Positions 44,120 through 53,686 of a stretch of 63,451 bases of DNA are shown one piece after another. Made by a program: the position numbers and the translations under genes. Each line of letters opens with the position of its first letter. The first letter of the stretch is position 1. The notes under the pieces are model-generated. The model was given only the letters and a program-made list of their open reading frames with translations. It did not search any database and was not told where the DNA came from. Source of the DNA: Leisingera sp. ANG-Vp (GTDB taxonomy: Bacteria; Pseudomonadota; Alphaproteobacteria; Rhodobacterales; Rhodobacteraceae); contig NZ_JWLD01000019.1 in the NCBI RefSeq assembly GCF_000813725.1, positions 1 through 63,451 of the forward strand, given 5' to 3'.

Positions 44120-45219
44120 AGCTTGATTTCTACTACGCCCGCCGCTTCCTGCAATGGTTCCTGATCATCTGCGCGGTGCTGATGACACTGGTCGTGCTGA
44201 TCGACCTCAATGAACAGGTGCGCCGCTTTGATGCGCTTGACCTAAGCCTGGCGCAGCTCGTTGGGCTGACTTTGCTGAATGTTCCGCCCGCGCTTAGTGA
44301 ATTCCTGCCGCTGATCATGATCCTGACCACCATCGTGCTGTTTGTCGGCCTGGCCCGCAGCAGCGAGCTGGTGGTGACCCGCGCCATCGGCCGCTCGGGC
44401 ATCCGGGCGCTGGCGGCACCGGTGCTGGCCGCAGCCGCGATCGGAGGGCTGGCGGTCACCATGCTGAACCCCATCGCCGCGGCCACCGCCAACCGCTACC
44501 AGGATCTGGCCGAGACCTACCACAACGGCGGCCCGTCGGCGCTGTCGCTGTCAGGTGAAGGCCTGTGGCTGCGCCAGGGCGGCGCCCAGGGCCAGTCGGT
44601 GATCCACGCCAAGGGCTACAGCGGCGACGGCGCTGATATCACCCTGCACGACGTTTCGATCCACAGCTACACGACTGCAGGCGGGCCGGTGCGCCGGATC
44701 ACCGCTGAAAGCGCACGGCTGATGGGCAGCCACTGGGTGCTGACCAACGCCAAATCCTGGCCGCTTGCGGCGGGCATCAACCCGGAATCCGGCGCTGCCC
44801 AGCACGAAGAGCTGCAGCTGCCCACAACACTCACCACCGACCGCATCCGAGATACGCTGGGCACTGCCAGCGGCATCTCGATCTATGACCTGCCCGCCAC
44901 CATCCGTGAGCTTTCGGCCGCCGGTTTCACCACCAAACGCTACGAAGTCCGCTATCAGGCTGAGCTGGCCCGGCCGCTGTTCCTGATCGCCATGGTGCTG
45001 GTCGGCGCGTCCTTTACCATGCGGCATGCACGCTTTGGCGGCACCGGATTGGCGGTGCTGATGGCCGTTTTGCTGGGATTCGGGCTTTATTTCATCCGCA
45101 ATTTCGCGCAAATCCTTGGCGAGAACGGGCAAATTCCGGTGGCGCTCGCTGCCTGGGCTCCGCCTGCCGCCGCGATACTATTGACCTTGGGACTGCTTCT
45201 CCATGCCGAAGACGGGTAA
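44116..45219 (+). CDS. lptG: LPS export permease LptG
   Basis: A 367-residue partner of LptF with the same six-helix plus periplasmic jellyroll design; LDFYYARRFLQWFLII starts the protein and PLFLIAMVLVGASFTMRHAR lies in the last helix bundle. ATGA overlap upstream and a 17-bp overlap with lptD downstream make this a tightly coupled LPS-transport operon. Confidence 0.94.
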   Translation: MKLDFYYARRFLQWFLIICAVLMTLVVLIDLNEQVRRFDALDLSLAQLVGLTLLNVPPALSEFLPLIMILTTIVLFVGLARSSELVVTRAIGRSGIRALAAPVLAAAAIGGLAVTMLNPIAAATANRYQDLAETYHNGGPSALSLSGEGLWLRQGGAQGQSVIHAKGYSGDGADITLHDVSIHSYTTAGGPVRRITAESARLMGSHWVLTNAKSWPLAAGINPESGAAQHEELQLPTTLTTDRIRDTLGTASGISIYDLPATIRELSAAGFTTKRYEVRYQAELARPLFLIAMVLVGASFTMRHARFGGTGLAVLMAVLLGFGLYFIRNFAQILGENGQIPVALAAWAPPAAAILLTLGLLLHAEDG

Positions 45220-47386
45220 CCTGCGCCGGGCGCTGCTCCTTTCCGCCGTGCTGCCCTGGCTGGCGCTGACGGCCCCTGCCCCGCAGGCACAGACCGCCGC
45301 GCCGCCGGATCCCGCGCAGCCCGCCATGCTGGTCGCTGATCAGGTCTTTATCACTCCTGACCGCACCCTGGTGGCGGAGGGCAATGTCGAGGCGTTCCAA
45401 GGCAATATCCGCCTGAAAGCCAAAAAGATCACCTTTGACCAGAGCAACGGCACCCTGCAGATCGAAGGCCCGATCCGCATCGACCAGGATGGCGACATCA
45501 CCATTCTGGCCAATGCTGCCGAGATGGACCGCGACCTGCGCAACGGCCTGCTGACCGGCGCCCGCATGGTCTTCCAGCAGCAGCTGCAGCTGGCCTCGCT
45601 GCAGATGACCCGGGTCAGCGGCCGTTACACCCAGCTCTACAAGACCGCCGTTACCTCCTGCCACGTCTGCGACGACGGCCGGCCGCCGCTCTGGCAGATC
45701 CGCGCCGAGCGGGTGACCCATGACCAACAGGAACGCCAGCTCTACTTTGAAAGCGCTCAGCTGCGGGTGCTGGATGTGCCGGTCTTCTACTTCCCGGCGA
45801 TCCGCCTGCCGGACCCGTCGCTGGACCGCTCCTCAGGTTTCCTGATTCCGTCGCTGCGTTCCACTTCGAACCTCGGCACCGGCGTCCGGCTGCCTTACTT
45901 CTTCACGCTCGGCCCGCACCGCGACCTGACCGTTGCGCCTTATGTCTCTTCCAGCACCCAGACGCTGGATCTGCGCTACCGGCAGGCTTTCCGCCGCGGC
46001 CGGATCGAATTTAATGGCGCCTACACCCGGGATGACCTGTTCCCGGGTGAGGACCGCGGCTACATCTTTGGCGAAGGCCGGTTCGATCTGCCCAACGACT
46101 TCCGCTTCACCTTTGACGTCAAGGCTGTCTCGGACGACGGCTATCTTGCCGACTACGGCCTGCCCGATCTGGACCGCCTGCGTTCCGAGGCGGTGCTGAC
46201 CAGAGCAAAGCGCGACCGCCTGTTCCGTGCCTCGCTGACGCACTACAAAACCCTGCGCGACAGCGAAATTCAAAGCGAGATCCCCTCCGGCATTGCCGAA
46301 GCCTTCTATCAGGCACGCCACCGGCCCGCGCTCACAGGCGGCGAGCTGCGGCTGACGCTGCAGGGCCATGGCCATTACCGCAGTTCCAGTGAATCCGCGC
46401 TCTCAATAACGGATGCCAACGGGCGCGACCTGACCAGGCTTACTGCTGACATCGATTGGCGCCGAAGCTGGCAGCTGGGCAGCGGAATACTGGCGGAATG
46501 GGAGGTGGGTGCTGCAGCCGACGCATTCCGCGCATACGACGACGATCTTTTCACCGAAGAGGTCACCCGCCTGACCCCGCGCAGCGCCGTGACCTTCCGG
46601 CTGCCGATGAGCCGCCGCGAAGCCGGCGGCGCCACCCAGTATCTGGAGCCGATCCTGCAGCTGGGCTGGCGCGACGAGGGGGGCGGCGATGTTGTGAGCG
46701 AAGAAAGCCGCTTTGTCGAATTCGGCCAGGGCAACCTGCTGTCGCTGTCGCGGTTCCCGGCCACGGATGCCCGCGAGGATGGCTTGACCCTGGTCTATGG
46801 CGCCAACTGGGCCCGCTATGCCCCGACCGGCTGGCAGGCCTATGCCACCGTGGGCCAGGTGCTGCGCCGCGAGGGCGACAGCCGCTTCACTAAAAGCTCC
46901 GGTCTCGGCGGCACGTCTTCGGACCTGCTGCTGGCAGGCCAGCTGAAATTCGGCGACGGGCTGGCGATCTCCAGCCGCGGCCTGCTGAACGGCTCGCTGA
47001 ACTTCTCCAAGGCGGAATTCCGCGGCGACTGGCGCACTGAACGCTCCAGCCTCTCCGGCACTTACCTGTGGCTCGGCACCGACCCGGAGGAAGACCGCAC
47101 CGAGGAGACCTCGGAACTGTGGTTCGACGGCAGCTACGATTTCAATCCCAGCTGGTCGGCCAGCGCCCGGCTACGCTATGACGTCTCTGACGCACGCGCC
47201 ACCCGCGCCGGCCTTGGTGTCGCTTACAGCAATGAATGCGTAACGGTCGACCTATCGGTCAACCGCCGCTATACCTCAACAACAAGTGTTGAGCCGACAA
47301 CCGATTTCGGCTTTACCATCTCGCTCAGCGGATTTTCCGTGAAAAGCGGCAAAAAACAGTACAGGCGGTCATGCAGCAAGACGTGA
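45203..47386 (+). CDS. lptD: LPS assembly outer-membrane protein LptD
   Basis: A 727-residue exported protein. Signal peptide to about residue 30 (PAPQAQT), N-terminal OstA/LptA-like jellyroll (MLVADQVFITPDRTLVAEGN, about 42-170), then the large C-terminal beta barrel. Disulfide candidates include TSCHVC near residue 155 and late Cys residues (SNECVT, RRSCSKT). It receives LPS from the LptA bridge and inserts it in the outer leaflet. Start overlaps lptG by 17 bases; surA begins inside its last codons. Confidence 0.94.
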   Translation: MPKTGNLRRALLLSAVLPWLALTAPAPQAQTAAPPDPAQPAMLVADQVFITPDRTLVAEGNVEAFQGNIRLKAKKITFDQSNGTLQIEGPIRIDQDGDITILANAAEMDRDLRNGLLTGARMVFQQQLQLASLQMTRVSGRYTQLYKTAVTSCHVCDDGRPPLWQIRAERVTHDQQERQLYFESAQLRVLDVPVFYFPAIRLPDPSLDRSSGFLIPSLRSTSNLGTGVRLPYFFTLGPHRDLTVAPYVSSSTQTLDLRYRQAFRRGRIEFNGAYTRDDLFPGEDRGYIFGEGRFDLPNDFRFTFDVKAVSDDGYLADYGLPDLDRLRSEAVLTRAKRDRLFRASLTHYKTLRDSEIQSEIPSGIAEAFYQARHRPALTGGELRLTLQGHGHYRSSSESALSITDANGRDLTRLTADIDWRRSWQLGSGILAEWEVGAAADAFRAYDDDLFTEEVTRLTPRSAVTFRLPMSRREAGGATQYLEPILQLGWRDEGGGDVVSEESRFVEFGQGNLLSLSRFPATDAREDGLTLVYGANWARYAPTGWQAYATVGQVLRREGDSRFTKSSGLGGTSSDLLLAGQLKFGDGLAISSRGLLNGSLNFSKAEFRGDWRTERSSLSGTYLWLGTDPEEDRTEETSELWFDGSYDFNPSWSASARLRYDVSDARATRAGLGVAYSNECVTVDLSVNRRYTSTTSVEPTTDFGFTISLSGFSVKSGKKQYRRSCSKT

Positions 47387-48630
47387 ATACCCGGTTCCCG
47401 GCATCTTTCCTTTCCCGCGCTCTCAAATCAGCCGCTGCGCTGGCACTGGCTGCAGGCCTAAGCCTGAGCGGCCTGCCCGCAGACGCGCAAAACCTCTTTG
47501 CCCCGGCAATCACGGTGAATGACGAGGTCATCACCCGTTACGAGCTGGAACAGCGCGCCCGCTTCCAGGCCGCACTGCGGGTGCCTGGCGATCCTCTGGA
47601 AACGGCCCGTAAGGAGCTGATCGACGACCGTCTCAAACTGGCGGTGCTGGAGGAGGCCGGGATCATCCTCTCCGACGAGGATGTTACTGCGGGCATGGAA
47701 GAGCTGGCCGGCCGCGCCAACCTGTCGCTGAACGACTTCCTGACTGCGCTGCAGCAGCAGGGTGTTGAGCCGCAAACCCTGCGCGACTTTGCCAAGGTCG
47801 GGCTGGGCTGGCGCGAATACACCCGCGCCCGCTTTCTGGCCCGCGCGCGCCCTACGCCGGATGAAATCGACCGCGCCATGGGCGCCTCCGGCACCGGCAG
47901 CGTCCAGGTCCTGCTGAGCGAATTCATCGTGCCGATCAACGATCAGAACGCGGCCCAGGTCGAAGATCTGGTCGATCAGGTTGCCCAGCTCAAAAGCTAT
48001 GACAGCTTCTCGGCCGCTGCCGCCCAGTACTCCGCCGCCGCCAGCCGCAATGACGGCGGCCGCCTGCCCTGGATGCCGCTCACCAAGCTGCCGCCCCAGC
48101 TGCAGGAGGTCGTGCTGGCGCTGAAGCCGGGAGAGATTTCCGAGCCCCTGCCGCTGCAAGGCGCGGTTGCGCTGTTCCAAATGCGCGGCGTGCGCGAAGT
48201 GGAAGGCGCTGCCCCCCGCTACACTGCCATTGAATATGCAACTTATTACCTGGCCGGCGGCCGCAGCCCCGAAACTCTCGCCGCCGCGCAGAGGGTGGTG
48301 AACAGCACCGATACCTGCGATGATTTCTACGGGCTTGCCCAGGGCCAGGATCCTTCGGTGCTGGACGTCCAGAGCCTGCCGCCCTCGGAGATTCCTTCCG
48401 ATGTCGCCCTTGAGCTGGCCAAACTGGACCCGAATGAAACCTCCACCGCGCTGACCCGCAACAATGGCCAGACGCTGATGGTGCTGATGCTCTGCGGCCG
48501 CACTGCCGACCTGGGTGAGGACAGCTCGCGCGACACCGTCGCCAATGCGCTCACCGCGCAAAGGATGACCTCTCTGGTCGAGAGTTTCCTGGTGCAGCTG
48601 CGCGCCGACGCGCGGATCGACATCAAATGA
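47371..48630 (+). CDS. surA: Periplasmic chaperone/peptidyl-prolyl isomerase SurA
   Basis: A 419-residue exported protein: signal peptide to about residue 40 (LPADAQN), a SurA N-terminal chaperone domain (VNDEVITRYELEQRARF, about 48-160) and one parvulin-type domain (about 175-275, with SRNDGGRLPWMPL and ALKPGEISEP). Alphaproteobacterial SurA often has just one parvulin repeat. It assists outer-membrane protein folding, including LptD, encoded immediately upstream with a 16-bp overlap. pdxA overlaps its stop by four bases. Confidence 0.92.
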   Translation: MQQDVNTRFPASFLSRALKSAAALALAAGLSLSGLPADAQNLFAPAITVNDEVITRYELEQRARFQAALRVPGDPLETARKELIDDRLKLAVLEEAGIILSDEDVTAGMEELAGRANLSLNDFLTALQQQGVEPQTLRDFAKVGLGWREYTRARFLARARPTPDEIDRAMGASGTGSVQVLLSEFIVPINDQNAAQVEDLVDQVAQLKSYDSFSAAAAQYSAAASRNDGGRLPWMPLTKLPPQLQEVVLALKPGEISEPLPLQGAVALFQMRGVREVEGAAPRYTAIEYATYYLAGGRSPETLAAAQRVVNSTDTCDDFYGLAQGQDPSVLDVQSLPPSEIPSDVALELAKLDPNETSTALTRNNGQTLMVLMLCGRTADLGEDSSRDTVANALTAQRMTSLVESFLVQLRADARIDIK

Positions 48631-49598
48631 GCGGTTCCGGACCCATTGCGCTCAGCTGCGGAGAACCCGCAGGCATCGGTCCGGAAATCGCGGTGAAGGC
48701 CTGGGAAGCGTTGCGCGGCAGCTGCCCGTTCTTCTGGATTGGCGACCCGCGCCACTTGCCCGCCGGGACACCGGTCAAAGAGATCGCCGCCCCGGCGGAA
48801 GCCAAGGCCGCATCTGCTGACAGTTTTCCGGTGCTCCCGCTCGCCTTCGGCGGCAGCACAGCCAAGGGCACCGCGGACCCGGGCAATGCCGCCGGAGTGA
48901 TCCAGTCGATCGAAACCGCAGTCCGTCTGGTTCAGGCAGGCGAGGCTTCCGCCGTCTGCACTGCCCCCATTCACAAGAAAGCACTGATCGACGGCGCTGG
49001 CTTTGCCTATCCCGGCCATACCGAGTTTCTGGCTGCGCTGGCCGGCCGCGATCGGGTTGTGATGATGCTGGCCAGCGAGCAGCTGCGGGTGGTGCCCGCA
49101 ACCATCCACATCGCCCTTGCCGAGGTGCCCAAGGCGCTGACCCCGGAACTGCTGCGTGAAACCGTAGAGATCACCGCCGCCGGCCTGCGCGGCCAATTCG
49201 GCATCGACGCGCCGCGCATCGCGGTCGCGGGCCTCAACCCGCACGCCGGCGAAGGCGGTGCCATGGGGTCCGAAGAACTGAGCTGGATCAACGGCCTGAT
49301 AGCGCAAATGCAAGTCGAAGGGCTGAGTGTCACGGGTCCGCATCCGGCGGACACGCTGTTTCACGCCGCCGCCCGCGCCCGCTACGACGCGGCGGTCTGC
49401 ATGTATCACGATCAGGCGCTGATCCCGATCAAAACGCTGGACTTCGACCGCGGCGTCAATGTGACCCTGGGCCTGCCCTTCATCCGCACATCGCCGGACC
49501 ATGGCACCGCCTTCGACATCGCAGGCACCGGCCAGGCCAACCCCGCCAGCCTGATCGAAGCCCTGAAGCTGGCGCAGCGGATGGCCGCCAGCCCTTGA
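48627..49598 (+). CDS. pdxA: 4-hydroxythreonine-4-phosphate dehydrogenase
   Basis: A 323-residue PdxA, the usual length. Family motifs are [17 protein letters not shown] at the N-terminus, [27 protein letters not shown] and [12 protein letters not shown], the last containing a metal-binding His. It makes the amino-ketone used by PdxJ in pyridoxine 5'-phosphate synthesis; pdxJ is two genes downstream. ATGA overlap with surA. Confidence 0.95.
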   Translation: MSGSGPIALSCGEPAGIGPEIAVKAWEALRGSCPFFWIGDPRHLPAGTPVKEIAAPAEAKAASADSFPVLPLAFGGSTAKGTADPGNAAGVIQSIETAVRLVQAGEASAVCTAPIHKKALIDGAGFAYPGHTEFLAALAGRDRVVMMLASEQLRVVPATIHIALAEVPKALTPELLRETVEITAAGLRGQFGIDAPRIAVAGLNPHAGEGGAMGSEELSWINGLIAQMQVEGLSVTGPHPADTLFHAAARARYDAAVCMYHDQALIPIKTLDFDRGVNVTLGLPFIRTSPDHGTAFDIAGTGQANPASLIEALKLAQRMAASP

Positions 49599-49606
49599 TT
49601 CTTCTT

Positions 49607-49629
49607 CTGGCGGGAAATATCCCCGCCAG
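49607..49629 (+). terminator. Hairpin between pdxA and rsmA
   Basis: CTGGCGGG (49607-49614), loop AAATATC, CCCGCCAG (49622-49629). The stem resembles a short palindromic element often seen between roseobacter genes; it has no long T tail on the plus strand, so it may only attenuate. Confidence 0.55.
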
Positions 49630-49680
49630 AGGCATGAATGTTCCGGCGTGTTGCCTGCGCCCTGTCCCAAGGTCCACATC

Positions 49681-50523
49681 ATGAGCGCTATCGACAGCCT
49701 TCCCCCTTTGCGCGAAGTGATCGCAACGCATCAGCTGTCGGCCCGCAAATCCCTGGGCCAGAACTTCCTCCTGGACTTGAACCTCACAGCCAAGATCGCC
49801 CGCCAGGCCGGCGACCTCACCGGCTGCGACGTGCTGGAAATCGGCCCGGGCCCCGGCGGCCTCACCCGCGGACTGCTGGCCGAAGGCGCCCGCCGGGTGC
49901 TGGCGGTGGAGAAAGACAGCCGCTGCCTGCCCGCACTGCAGGAAATCGCTGACGCCTACCCCGGCCGGTTCGACGTGATCAACGGAGACGCGCTGGAGAT
50001 CAACCCGCTCGAGCACCTCACACCGCCGATCCGCATCGCCGCCAATCTTCCCTACAACGTCGGCACCGAGCTGCTGGTGCGCTGGCTGACACCCAAGGAA
50101 TGGCCGCCGTTCTGGCAGAGTCTTACCCTGATGTTCCAGCGCGAGGTGGCCGAGCGCATCGTGGCCCAGCCCGGCTCCAAGGCCTATGGCCGCCTGGCCA
50201 TTCTGGCCCAGTGGCGCGCGGATGCAAAAATCGTGCTGTCGCTGCCGCCCGGCGCCTTTACACCGCCGCCCAAGGTTTCCAGCGCGGTGGTGCATCTGGA
50301 CGCCCTGCCCGCGCCCCGGTTCGAGGCCGACGCGGCAGTCCTGTCGCGCGTTGTTGCCGCTGCCTTCAACCAGCGCCGCAAGATGCTGCGTGCGTCGCTC
50401 AAGGGCATCTCACCCGATATCGAAGCGCATCTCACAGCCGCAGGCATTCCGCCCACTGAACGCGCTGAGCAGGTGAGCCTGGAGGCTTTCTGTGCCCTGG
50501 CGCGTGAAGTCGCCAAAGCCTGA
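49681..50523 (+). CDS. rsmA: 16S rRNA A1518/A1519 dimethyltransferase
   Basis: A 280-residue KsgA/RsmA methyltransferase: SAM motif [16 protein letters not shown] (about 57-71), catalytic motif [14 protein letters not shown] (about 121-132) and a C-terminal helical rRNA-binding domain ([15 protein letters not shown]). It dimethylates two adenines in the 3' hairpin of 16S rRNA during 30S assembly. pdxA-rsmA adjacency is widely conserved. Start at 49681 follows a weak Shine-Dalgarno sequence. Confidence 0.96.
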   Translation: MSAIDSLPPLREVIATHQLSARKSLGQNFLLDLNLTAKIARQAGDLTGCDVLEIGPGPGGLTRGLLAEGARRVLAVEKDSRCLPALQEIADAYPGRFDVINGDALEINPLEHLTPPIRIAANLPYNVGTELLVRWLTPKEWPPFWQSLTLMFQREVAERIVAQPGSKAYGRLAILAQWRADAKIVLSLPPGAFTPPPKVSSAVVHLDALPAPRFEADAAVLSRVVAAAFNQRRKMLRASLKGISPDIEAHLTAAGIPPTERAEQVSLEAFCALAREVAKA

Positions 50524-50564
50524 CGCATCGTTTTTCCTGTCTTTCTCCGGAGGTCCGTTTTCCG

Positions 50565-51332
50565 ATGACCCAAGCCGCTGTTTCCCGCCCGACGCTTCTG
50601 TCCGTCAATGTCAATGCCGTCGCCTACCTGCGCAACCGGCGCGAGGTGCCCTGGCCGAACCTGATCGACATCTCCCGTGCCATCCTTGAGGCCGGCGCCC
50701 ATGGCATCACCGTGCATCCCCGCCCGGATGAGCGCCACATCCGCTTTTCCGACCTGCCCGCACTGGCAAAACTCACCCGCGAGGAATTCCCGGACACCGA
50801 ATTCAACATCGAGGGCTACCCCACCCGCCACTTCATCGACCTGGTGCTGGAAAACAACCCGCATCAGGTCACGCTGGTGCCGGACACGCCGGAGCAATCC
50901 ACCTCGGATCACGGCTGGGATTTTGCCAAAGACGGCGAGATGCTGCTGCCCATCGCCGAGGAATTCAAAGCTGCGGGCATCCGCGTCTCATACTTCGTGG
51001 ATGCCAACCCCGCCGACCCAGCCCTGGCACAGCAAGCAGGCGCAGACCGGATCGAATTCTACACCGGTCCCTATGCCGAGCAAACTGCGCCGGAAGCAGT
51101 TGCCAGCGAGTTGGCCAAGATCAAGGACACCGCCGACGCCGCCCGCGCGCTTGGCGGCTTGATGATCAACGCAGGCCACGACCTGACAGTCGAGAACCTG
51201 CCTGGCCTGCGCCAGGCGATCCCGGATCTGGCCGAAGTCTCCATCGGCCACGGCCTAACCGCCGACGCGCTGATGCTGGGTTTCCCCGAAGCTGTACGCC
51301 GCTACCTGAGGGTGCTCGGCCACAACGATTAA
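50565..51332 (+). CDS. pdxJ: Pyridoxine 5'-phosphate synthase
   Basis: A 255-residue TIM-barrel PdxJ. SVNVNAVAYLRNRR, the GITVHPRPDERHI segment and GHDLTVENL are family motifs; the His and Glu residues within them bind substrate phosphate and act in ring closure. It condenses the PdxA product with deoxyxylulose 5-phosphate. GGAGG lies about nine bases before the ATG. It probably belongs to the same transcript as pdxA-rsmA. Confidence 0.96.
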   Translation: MTQAAVSRPTLLSVNVNAVAYLRNRREVPWPNLIDISRAILEAGAHGITVHPRPDERHIRFSDLPALAKLTREEFPDTEFNIEGYPTRHFIDLVLENNPHQVTLVPDTPEQSTSDHGWDFAKDGEMLLPIAEEFKAAGIRVSYFVDANPADPALAQQAGADRIEFYTGPYAEQTAPEAVASELAKIKDTADAARALGGLMINAGHDLTVENLPGLRQAIPDLAEVSIGHGLTADALMLGFPEAVRRYLRVLGHND

Positions 51333-51359
51333 ACAACACAGGCGTTTCAACTACTTAGC

Positions 51360-51386
51360 GGCTCCGGCCTTTGTGCGGCCAGAGCC
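51360..51386 (+). terminator. Hairpin after pdxJ
   Basis: GGCTC-c-GGCC (51360-51369), loop TTTGTGC, GGCC-a-GAGCC (51377-51386). One internal mismatch and no T tail, so a weak or Rho-assisted terminator. Confidence 0.45.
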
Positions 51387-51428
51387 CTGCAGCGTCATGA
51401 CTCACAGTTTCGTGACACTGTTGTGAAT

Positions 51429-51485
51429 TGATTGGCTCCTCTCATTATGTACTGATTGGTTCCCATAAAAATAATCAATCAGTAC
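51429..51485. promoter_or_regulatory. Repeated operator upstream of the YHS gene
   Basis: GTACTGATTG (51449-51458) and CAATCAGTAC (51476-51485) form a perfect 10-bp inverted repeat with a 17-bp gap, and TGATTGGCTCC (51429) repeats as TGATTGGTTCC (51453). Together there are three copies of the TGATTG core upstream of the YHS gene, whose GGAGG lies just after. The downstream TetR gene is the probable ligand-responsive repressor. Confidence 0.65.
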
Positions 51486-51500
51486 CAAAGGGAGGTACCC

Positions 51501-52055
51501 ATGAAGAAACTTCTGGTCACATCGCTTTGCGCCCTGTCGCTGATGTTCAGCAGCCCGCAGGCGGAAGCAGGTTCTGAAAGCCTGGCAACCCATGTTGTGA
51601 ATTCCACCAGCCGCGGCATTGCCATGGACGGCTTCGATCCGGTCGCCTATTTCACTGCAGAGACTGCGACCAAGGGCGATCAGGCCCACCGGCACCAATA
51701 CAAGGGCCGTACCTGGCTGTTTGCTTCAGCAGAGAACCGCGACAGCTTTGCCGCTGCGCCGGAGAAGTATGCACCGCAGAACAATGGCTGGTGCGCCTGG
51801 GCGGTGGCACACGGCTATGCTGCGGAGACCGACTTTATCAACGGCTGGTTTATTGCGGACGATAAGCTCTACGTCACCTGGTCGGCCGAGGTAAAAGACC
51901 GCTTCCTGCAGGACAAGGCCAGCCTCTTGGCTCAGAACCAGGCCAACTGGAGCACCGTTCATGCCGGGCTGCAGCAAGGCTCTGTCAAGTTCGTCTCCCA
52001 TTCGCAGCGCCCGAATCTGGGCTTTCAGCATCCGCAACAGCTGCCGGACTCCTGA
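51501..52055 (+). CDS. Exported YHS-domain protein
   Basis: A 184-residue protein with a cleavable signal peptide (about 1-22, SSPQAEAG) followed by a YHS domain: GFDPVAYFTAETATKGDQAH, then RHQYKGRTWLFASAENRDSF (about 40-90), and a C-terminal region with NGWCAWAVAHG. YHS domains occur in metal-handling and redox proteins; this secreted subgroup has no settled function. ATG at 51501 follows GGGAGG. A three-copy operator just upstream and a TetR gene downstream suggest ligand-induced expression. Confidence 0.85.
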   Translation: MKKLLVTSLCALSLMFSSPQAEAGSESLATHVVNSTSRGIAMDGFDPVAYFTAETATKGDQAHRHQYKGRTWLFASAENRDSFAAAPEKYAPQNNGWCAWAVAHGYAAETDFINGWFIADDKLYVTWSAEVKDRFLQDKASLLAQNQANWSTVHAGLQQGSVKFVSHSQRPNLGFQHPQQLPDS

Positions 52056-52154
52056 CCCCAGCTGCGGTTGAACCCCAAGCTGCCCGCAACTATGCTCCCT
52101 CTGCGCCGCCCTGCATCCTGCCGGGCGGCGTTTGCAGCGAGTGAGGCCCCGCGC

Positions 52155-52721
52155 ATGAGCAGACCCCGGCAATTCGATGAGAAAGACGCTTTGGAAGGCG
52201 CCATGATGCTGTTCTGGAAGCGCGGCTATGGGGGCACCAACCTGCCTGACCTGCTGGACGCGATGGGTCTCACCCGCGGGTCTTTCTACAAGGCTTTCAC
52301 CGACAAGCATTCGGTCTACCTGCAGGCGCTGGACCACTACGGCGAGACCCGGATGGCCAGAGCCCTTGGCGAGCTTACCGACCGGAACGGCCCGCCGCCG
52401 CATGAGCGGCTGACCAATTTCTTCTACCGCACTGAAAACACCCCGCTGCGCCCGGCGCCGCGGATCGGCTGTTTCCTCTGTAATGTGATGGTGGAAATGG
52501 CGCCGTTTGACGCAGAAAGCGAAGCCCGCTGCCATCGGATTTCGCAGCGGCTCTGGACCGCACTTTATTCGATTGTACAGGAATCGGCACCCGATCAGCC
52601 GCGCGATGTGCTGGAGCGCAAAGCCACCGCGCTGCAGCGGCTCTATCTGGGCTCCCACGCAATGGGCCGCATGGGAGCGTCGTTTGATGCCTGGCCGGAT
52701 CTGCTGCAAGAGCTGCTCTGA
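52155..52721 (+). CDS. TetR-family transcriptional regulator
   Basis: A 188-residue TetR-type repressor. The HTH is clear (ALEGAMMLFWKRGYGGTNLP, then DLLDAMGLTRGSFYKAF, about 12-48), followed by a helical ligand-binding domain with the GCFLCNVMVEMAP segment, which resembles the NemR/AcuR-like subgroup where a Cys can sense electrophiles. It lies 99 bp after the YHS gene and probably represses it through the operator at 51429-51485. Confidence 0.88.
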   Translation: MSRPRQFDEKDALEGAMMLFWKRGYGGTNLPDLLDAMGLTRGSFYKAFTDKHSVYLQALDHYGETRMARALGELTDRNGPPPHERLTNFFYRTENTPLRPAPRIGCFLCNVMVEMAPFDAESEARCHRISQRLWTALYSIVQESAPDQPRDVLERKATALQRLYLGSHAMGRMGASFDAWPDLLQELL

Positions 52722-52748
52722 CCCGGGACAGCTGCGGGAAGGTTGAGC

Positions 52749-53474
52749 TTATTCCGCCGCTTCCGGAGCGTCGGCAGAGCCCTCGTCCGGCTTGGCCTTC
52801 GGCTTGGGCTTGGCCCGTGAACGGGTGGCCTTCTTCGGCTTTGCTTCCGCGTCACCGCCCTCAGCCGCCGGTACCGGCGCCGCCTCTTCCGCCTTAGCCG
52901 CAGGTTTGCGGGTGCGCGGCTTGCGGGCTGGAGCCTTCTTTGCAGGTGCTTCAGCCTGGGCCTCAGCCGGAGCATCGGCAGGCGCTGCCGCCTGGCTTTC
53001 CGGGGTCTCGACCAGGCCGCTGTCTTCGCCGTTGCCGTTGTCGCCGCGCGGGTCGATCACTTCGGGCTGCGGTGCCGCCGCCGGGTCTGCAGCCGGAGCC
53101 GGTGCCGCCGCTGCAGCTGCCGCCGCTTCACGCTCCTGGCGCTCAAGCCGTTCGGCACGCTCGCGGTCGCGCTCGGCCTGGCGCTCGCGGTTCTGGCGCT
53201 CCTGCTCCTCGCGGCGCGCTTCGATCTCGCGCTGTGCCTCGTTCAGCATCCGCAGGTAATGCTCGGCGTGCTGCTGGAAGTTCTCCGTCGCAACCCGGTC
53301 ATTGCTCAGCTGGGCATCGCGTGCCAGCTGGTTGTACTTGTCAATGATCTGCTGCGGGGTTCCGCGCACTTTGCCTTCGGGGCCCGAGCTGTCGAACACC
53401 CGGTTGACGACATTTGCGCCATTGGGGCGATTCCGGTTCGACTTGGAACGTGAACGTGATTTGGACGATCTCAT
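52749..53474 (-). CDS. DUF4167 domain protein
   Basis: A 241-residue protein. The first 90 residues are the conserved DUF4167 domain (RSSKSRSRSKSNRNRP... VFDSSGPEGKVRGTPQQIID... YLRMLNEAQRE); the middle is a charged coiled coil (EEQERQNRERQAERDRERAE) and the rest is low-complexity Ala/Pro/Lys, ending in tandem KPKxK-like basic motifs. The Arg/Ser-rich start and basic tail suggest nucleic-acid binding. Conserved throughout alphaproteobacteria next to prmC-prfA, so a translation-linked role is plausible but unproven. Confidence 0.88.
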   Translation of the reverse strand: MRSSKSRSRSKSNRNRPNGANVVNRVFDSSGPEGKVRGTPQQIIDKYNQLARDAQLSNDRVATENFQQHAEHYLRMLNEAQREIEARREEQERQNRERQAERDRERAERLERQEREAAAAAAAAPAPAADPAAAPQPEVIDPRGDNGNGEDSGLVETPESQAAAPADAPAEAQAEAPAKKAPARKPRTRKPAAKAEEAAPVPAAEGGDAEAKPKKATRSRAKPKPKAKPDEGSADAPEAAE

Positions 53475-53686
53475 CTGCCTAACGTCAGCCTTGAATTAAT
53501 GCGCCGTAGACCCTGTTCAGCGCGCCTCAGCGCCGGATCATCAGCTATTTTGGGCTTGATGCTGCGGGAGGGCTTGCAGAGCTCTCTCCTCAAGCAGCCC
53601 CTCTGAGTAACCATGTTACAGAGCCCCTTACAAGGGGCACAAGACGAATTTCAGGGATTTTTCTTTCTAAAACACGAATTTTGGCG

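Noticed and set aside
52749-53474. Ala/Glu/Arg-rich repeats in the DUF4167 gene as a DNA repeat or structural array.
   Set aside because: They are low-complexity coiled-coil and basic-tail codons of a conserved protein, without a regular nucleotide period.
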